NCBI GenBank assembly: GCA_050259615.1
Contig: JBLNAZ010000126.1
Span: 1-8,945 of the forward strand
Direction of reading: 5' to 3'
DNA length: 8,945 bases
From: JAAXKN01 sp050259615
GTDB taxonomy: Bacteria; Bacteroidota; Ignavibacteria; Ignavibacteriales; SURF-24
The position numbers and the translations under genes are program-made. The notes below the pieces were generated by a model that saw only the letters and a list, made by a program, of their open reading frames with translations, was not told where the DNA came from and searched no databases. Below are positions 6,175 through 8,945 of this stretch, piece after piece (position 1 is the first letter of the stretch; the number at the start of each line of letters is the position of its first letter).

Positions 6175-6798
6175 ATGACAGTTAAGAAAGCATATAACAG
6201 CTGGTCAGAGACTTACGACTCAGACGTTAACCTCACGCGCGATCTGGATGAGGCTGCTACACGGGAGAGCCTTAAAGGAAGCCGCTACGGAAGAATTCTT
6301 GAACTTGGCTGCGGCACGGGTAAAAACACCGCTTTTCTTTCGGGGATTTCAGACAGAATGTGGGCAGTGGATTTTTCGGAAGGCATGCTATCCAGGGCAA
6401 AAGAAAAACAAAAGTCATGTAATGTTACATTTTCGCTGGCAGATATAACGAAACCGTGGCCTTTTTCAGACAGAGCGTTTGACCTCATTGTCTCAAATCT
6501 TGTTCTTGAACATATTGAAGATCTTGATTTTATATTCTCCGAAGCCTCAAGAACGCTTAAAAGCGGTGGATCATTTTTTATCTGTGAGCTCCATCCTTTC
6601 AGACAGTATCTGGGGAAAAAAGCCAGATTCGAGCGCAGTGAAAAGACAGTTGAAATACACGCATATATACATGACGTTTCAGATTTCCTTGCCTCTGCTA
6701 AAAAAAGCAAATTAAATCTGAAGGATATAAGGGAATGGCGCCATGAAAAAGATCAGGCAGGCGTACCCAGGCTCATATCCTTCAGATTTGAGAAATAA
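6175..6798 (+). CDS. Class I SAM-dependent methyltransferase (Methyltransf_11 type), substrate unknown
   Basis: This 207-residue cytoplasmic enzyme should transfer a methyl group from S-adenosylmethionine. Motif I is ILELGCGTG (residues 41-49), which binds SAM. The acidic residue at the end of strand 2 is D66 (AVDFSEGML), and D90 (LADITKPWPF) should contact the adenine. SNLVLEHIEDL (107-117) and LKSGGSFFICELHP (128-141) are the usual motif post-II/III segments. The opening AYNSWSETYDSDVNLTRDL and the tail HPFRQYLGKKARF ... HDVSDFL ... EWRHEKD ... PRLISFRF look like one recurring family of uncharacterised small methyltransferases, related in fold to UbiE and BioC; neither of those names is justified. 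The leader is AT-rich with only AAAG before the ATG. The gene converges on the polysaccharide deacetylase with only 13 bases between stop codons and no clear terminator, so the two 3' ends probably overlap in RNA. Confidence 0.88.
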   Translation: MTVKKAYNSWSETYDSDVNLTRDLDEAATRESLKGSRYGRILELGCGTGKNTAFLSGISDRMWAVDFSEGMLSRAKEKQKSCNVTFSLADITKPWPFSDRAFDLIVSNLVLEHIEDLDFIFSEASRTLKSGGSFFICELHPFRQYLGKKARFERSEKTVEIHAYIHDVSDFLASAKKSKLNLKDIREWRHEKDQAGVPRLISFRFEK

Positions 6799-6811
6799 AA
6801 AGGAAGATTAT

Positions 6812-7792
6812 TTATTCTTCTGTGACTCCGGCCTCTTTCATAACGAACTCAGGTGTAACCGGTTCACCGGCAAAGAATTCTCTCCTGTATCCTTTTGTAT
6901 ATGCCCAGCGGTGAAGCCAGCTTATGCCGCCCGCTCCCGTAAATGTATCGGGCGATTTGTAGGCGCTGTCACTTATGGCATCCTGAAGAGTAATGAACCT
7001 GTAGCCGCGGGATTTCAGCATTCGGGCTATTTCGCCGAAGTGTTCGGAATTAATTGTATTGGCGTGAACTAAAAGCACCTGCTTAATTTCACGTCCGAAG
7101 AGTTTACGCGACTGACCTTCAAAATATTCAAATTTGCTTTCCATATACGGGATATATGCCTCTGCAATCTTTTTCATCATTTCTTTGTCTTGCCTGTCCC
7201 TGGCATTATCATATGCGCGTGCAAATATCCAGTCGGAATTATCTATTGTTACAGGAGCAACAGTATAACCTCTTTCAGAAAGGAAGTTATTAAATGAATC
7301 TCTCACTGCGAGGCTTCTTCCGGTCTGAAGGAATGGATGCCTGAAGTATCTGAGCTTCATGTTGCGGTCTGCCAGCAATTTGCCAACAGTTGCTTCTCCT
7401 TTTATCAGATCCTCCTCATATTTCTGCAGAGGAATTCTGTTAAGACTCGGGTGTGAATAGGTATGGTTGCCAAGTTCAAGTCCGTTATCGAGCCATCTTT
7501 GAAGGAGTGCTGCCTTTTCAGAATTATATCCATTTTCATCATAAAGGTGACTTTCTATCACAAAACCTGTTGCCGGTATATTGTTATCTTTTATTATTGA
7601 AAGGAGGTTTTCTGTGAGCTCCTTCTGTGACTTAATGTCGTGTCTTGTAGATGCAGCCGGAAGATCGTCAAATGTAACTGCAACTTCTCTTTCCGGCGAG
7701 CTGTTTTGCATAGTCTGTGCGCTGTGGTAATCTGCATTAAAAAGAACATTAGCTATAAGAAAAAGAACTGTAAAAGTAAATCTGTATTTCAT
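6812..7792 (-). CDS. Exported polysaccharide deacetylase (NodB-homology domain)
   Basis: The 326-residue product has an N-terminal signal sequence (about 1-26, MKYRFTFTVLFLIANVLF core) and no lipobox cysteine, so it is probably periplasmic or secreted. The NodB catalytic motifs appear in order: TFDD at 40-43 (D42 as base, D43 as metal ligand), H110 and H114 in GNHTYSHP as the other metal ligands, RYFRHPF at 148-154, D184/D187-W188, and LLVH at 240-243 with H243. All expected residues are present. Such enzymes remove acetyl (or similar acyl) groups from N-acetylglucosamine polymers, peptidoglycan or exopolysaccharide. About 50 residues of helix-like sequence (195-235) separate motifs 4 and 5. 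After the NodB core there is a tail of about 55 residues with PDTFTGAGGISWLHRW. The start has AAGGA five bases upstream. It follows lactate dehydrogenase on the same strand after 137 bases, probably as a separate transcript. Confidence 0.9.
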   Translation of the reverse strand: MKYRFTFTVLFLIANVLFNADYHSAQTMQNSSPEREVAVTFDDLPAASTRHDIKSQKELTENLLSIIKDNNIPATGFVIESHLYDENGYNSEKAALLQRWLDNGLELGNHTYSHPSLNRIPLQKYEEDLIKGEATVGKLLADRNMKLRYFRHPFLQTGRSLAVRDSFNNFLSERGYTVAPVTIDNSDWIFARAYDNARDRQDKEMMKKIAEAYIPYMESKFEYFEGQSRKLFGREIKQVLLVHANTINSEHFGEIARMLKSRGYRFITLQDAISDSAYKSPDTFTGAGGISWLHRWAYTKGYRREFFAGEPVTPEFVMKEAGVTEE

Positions 7793-7806
7793 AAGTATCC
7801 TTTTTT

Positions 7807-7825
7807 GCCATTTTGCTAAAATGCG
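7807..7825 (-). promoter_or_regulatory. Small AT-rich hairpin just upstream of the deacetylase ribosome binding site
   Basis: CATTTT (7809-7814) and AAAATG (7818-7823) are exact reverse complements around GCT, a short 6-bp stem that could extend with a bulge. It lies about 17 bases before the start codon and next to the AAGGA site, so it might influence translation. In such AT-rich DNA it may well be chance. Confidence 0.25.
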
Positions 7826-7929
7826 GGCAGAAGTTAATTTTTAAATAACATCTGAACAATTGATTGGCAAATTTAAGAATTTCATCTAACAGTTACATAA
7901 AGAATATAGGGGGCATTGTTTTCCCTGTT

Positions 7930-8883
7930 TTAATTTTCTCCTTTTTTTTCATATTCATCAATCTTCTCTTTTATTATTTCAGCGCTTTTTCTAAGCAGAA
8001 GCCTTTCCTCGTAGCTCAGTCTTAAGGGAAGCGCACCAAGATCTCCGTTTCCGCCAATCAGGTGAGGAAGCGACAGGGCAACTTCCCTTACCCCTTCCAC
8101 TTCTTCATTTATGGTTGAAACGGTCAGTATGGCCCGGTTATCGCGGTTAATTGCGTCTACTATTCGTGCAATTGCAGCGCCTATTCCATAGTAGGTAGAG
8201 CCCTTGCCTTCAATAATTTTGTATGCTGCATTACGCACTCCGTCGTCAATTTCGCGCCTTACCTGATCATTTAATTCAACTTTTCTGAATTTAATGAAGT
8301 CCTCCAGCGGAATTCCGCTTATGTCTATATTGGACCATGTAAGGACCTCAGAATCCCCGTGTTCTCCGATTACGTATCCGTGCACATGCTGCGAATCGAC
8401 TCCGGCGTGTATTCCAATAAGTGCCCTGAAACGCGCAGTGTCCAAAGTTGTACCTGAACCTATAACGTGCTCTGGAGGGACTCCGTACTTCCGGGCAATT
8501 TTTGTGCTTATATGTGTAATTATATCAACCGGGTTTGTAGCAATAAGGAATATTGCATTAGGGGCAAATTTCACTGTATTGGGGATTATCTGGTTTAATA
8601 TTGCAGCATTTCTTTCAAAAAGTGCGAGCCTCGTTTCCCCGGGTTTCTGGCTTGCGCCGGCTGCAATTATAACAATTTTCGCATCTTTCAGGTCCTCATA
8701 GCTCCCGGCATGAATATCTGTTGCATGTGTAAAAGGAACCGCATGCTGTATATCGGCAGCTTCGGCAATTGCGCGTTTTTCATTGGCATCTATTAAAACA
8801 ATTTCACTGGCGGCTTTAGTCATTACGATAGCATAAGCTGATGTAGAACCTACAAGTCCTGCGCCGATAATTCCAACTTTCAT
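7930..8883 (-). CDS. ldh: L-lactate dehydrogenase, NAD-dependent, probably activated by fructose 1,6-bisphosphate
   Basis: The 317-residue enzyme reduces pyruvate to L-lactate with NADH in the cytoplasm, regenerating NAD+ during fermentation; this is a usual family length. The nucleotide-binding glycines are GAGLVG (7-12), and D32 at the end of strand 2 favours NAD over NADP. Q79 in GASQKPGETR is the lactate dehydrogenase specificity residue; malate dehydrogenase has Arg there. R85, N117, D148, R151, H175 (GEHGDSE) and T230 (STYYGIG) complete the active site. R153 and H168 correspond to the fructose-bisphosphate-binding pair R173/H188 of Bacillus stearothermophilus enzyme, so allosteric activation is likely. 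The start is set at ATG 8883 because GAGG stands five bases before it; an in-frame GTG at 8889 lies inside that ribosome binding site. There is no recognisable terminator in the 137 bases downstream. Confidence 0.95.
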   Translation of the reverse strand: MKVGIIGAGLVGSTSAYAIVMTKAASEIVLIDANEKRAIAEAADIQHAVPFTHATDIHAGSYEDLKDAKIVIIAAGASQKPGETRLALFERNAAILNQIIPNTVKFAPNAIFLIATNPVDIITHISTKIARKYGVPPEHVIGSGTTLDTARFRALIGIHAGVDSQHVHGYVIGEHGDSEVLTWSNIDISGIPLEDFIKFRKVELNDQVRREIDDGVRNAAYKIIEGKGSTYYGIGAAIARIVDAINRDNRAILTVSTINEEVEGVREVALSLPHLIGGNGDLGALPLRLSYEERLLLRKSAEIIKEKIDEYEKKGEN

Positions 8884-8886
8884 AGT

Positions 8887-8892
8887 CACCTC
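8887..8892 (-). promoter_or_regulatory. Ribosome binding site deciding the ldh start
   Basis: The minus-strand sequence GAGGTGACTATG contains GAGG five bases before the ATG at 8881-8883. The GTG at 8887-8889 overlaps this site and would add only Met-Thr, so it is part of the ribosome binding site rather than the start. Confidence 0.75.
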
Positions 8893-8945
8893 ATTTTTCT
8901 GATACTATATTTATCTGATATACTAAATATTCAGGAATGATTCCA
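8893..8945 (-). promoter_or_regulatory. Promoter region of ldh with repeated TCTGATA elements and a terminal palindrome
   Basis: This AT-rich stretch should carry the ldh promoter. On the plus strand TCTGATA occurs at 8898-8904 and again at 8914-8920, and ATACTA follows each, with two extra bases in the second copy. GGAAT-G-ATTCC at 8934-8944 is an 11-base palindrome at the window edge. No match to the Rex box, the common redox operator of lactate dehydrogenase genes, is visible here, but the window ends before the full promoter may be seen. Confidence 0.35.

Noticed and set aside
6285..6710. Minus-strand open frame of about 140 codons inside the methyltransferase gene
   Set aside because: The opposite strand carries the complete set of SAM-binding motifs; this translation shows no domain features.
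6743..7072. Plus-strand open frame of about 110 codons running from the methyltransferase end into the deacetylase gene
   Set aside because: It overlaps two well-supported genes and encodes nothing recognisable.
8294..8701. Plus-strand open frame of about 135 codons inside ldh
   Set aside because: It is a shadow of a highly conserved enzyme on the other strand.
7930..8883. Malate dehydrogenase as an alternative identity for ldh
   Set aside because: The substrate-specificity position is glutamine (GASQKPGETR), as in lactate dehydrogenases, where malate dehydrogenases carry arginine. The FBP-site pair R153/H168 also fits lactate dehydrogenase.
1..8945. tRNA, rRNA, CRISPR array, insertion sequence, phage or defence genes
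   Set aside because: I looked for cloverleaf arms with CCA ends, regularly spaced repeats, transposase or integrase motifs and terminal inverted repeats, and saw none that could be supported.

Overview
The window reads as ordinary chromosomal DNA from a Gram-negative bacterium of the Bacteroidetes/Chlorobi/Ignavibacteria group. Four things point there: a TonB-dependent receptor with a carboxypeptidase-regulatory-like N-terminal domain, several signal peptides ending in Ala/Ser-Gln (AYS-Q, NA-Q, YA-Q), an outer-membrane beta-barrel protein, and mostly weak or spaced-out ribosome binding sites in AT-rich leaders. Base composition looks moderate and even, with no obvious foreign block. An Ignavibacteria-like source is my best guess, but it is an inference from style, not from a database match.

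Layout, left to right. Bases 1-60 may hold the tail of an upstream gene. A strong perfect hairpin (171-199) sits in the leader of a small secreted protein of unknown function (238-729, +). Next comes an outer-membrane beta-barrel protein (862-1593, +). A hairpin at 1617-1643 separates it from a convergent minus-strand pair: a TonB-dependent receptor (2560-4938) followed 33 bp downstream by an EamA/DMT-family inner-membrane transporter (1651-2526). Upstream of the receptor is a 20-bp dyad (4979-4998) placed like an operator. A signal-peptide-bearing PAP2 phosphatase (5081-6043, -) follows, divergent from a SAM-dependent methyltransferase (6175-6798, +). The methyltransferase converges with a secreted polysaccharide deacetylase (6812-7792, -). 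The window closes with L-lactate dehydrogenase (7930-8883, -) and its short leader.

Functionally, five of the eight complete genes concern the envelope: secreted protein, OM barrel, OM receptor plus IM transporter, periplasmic or membrane PAP2 phosphatase, and exported deacetylase. Lactate dehydrogenase is fermentative central metabolism. The only convincing gene partnership is receptor plus EamA transporter, which could form a two-membrane import or exchange route. I see no tRNA, rRNA, CRISPR array, insertion sequence, phage gene or defence system, and no intergenic stretch exceeds 300 bases.

I do not find a clearly new multi-gene system. The items most worth a second look are the PAP2 protein lacking both canonical signature arginines, the receptor/EamA pair with its upstream dyad, and the perfect hairpin with a possible alternative pairing partner next to the start of the small secreted protein. 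Three start codons are reassigned here from the longest open frame: 238 instead of 136, TTG 4938 instead of TTG 4980, and ATG 8883 instead of GTG 8889.
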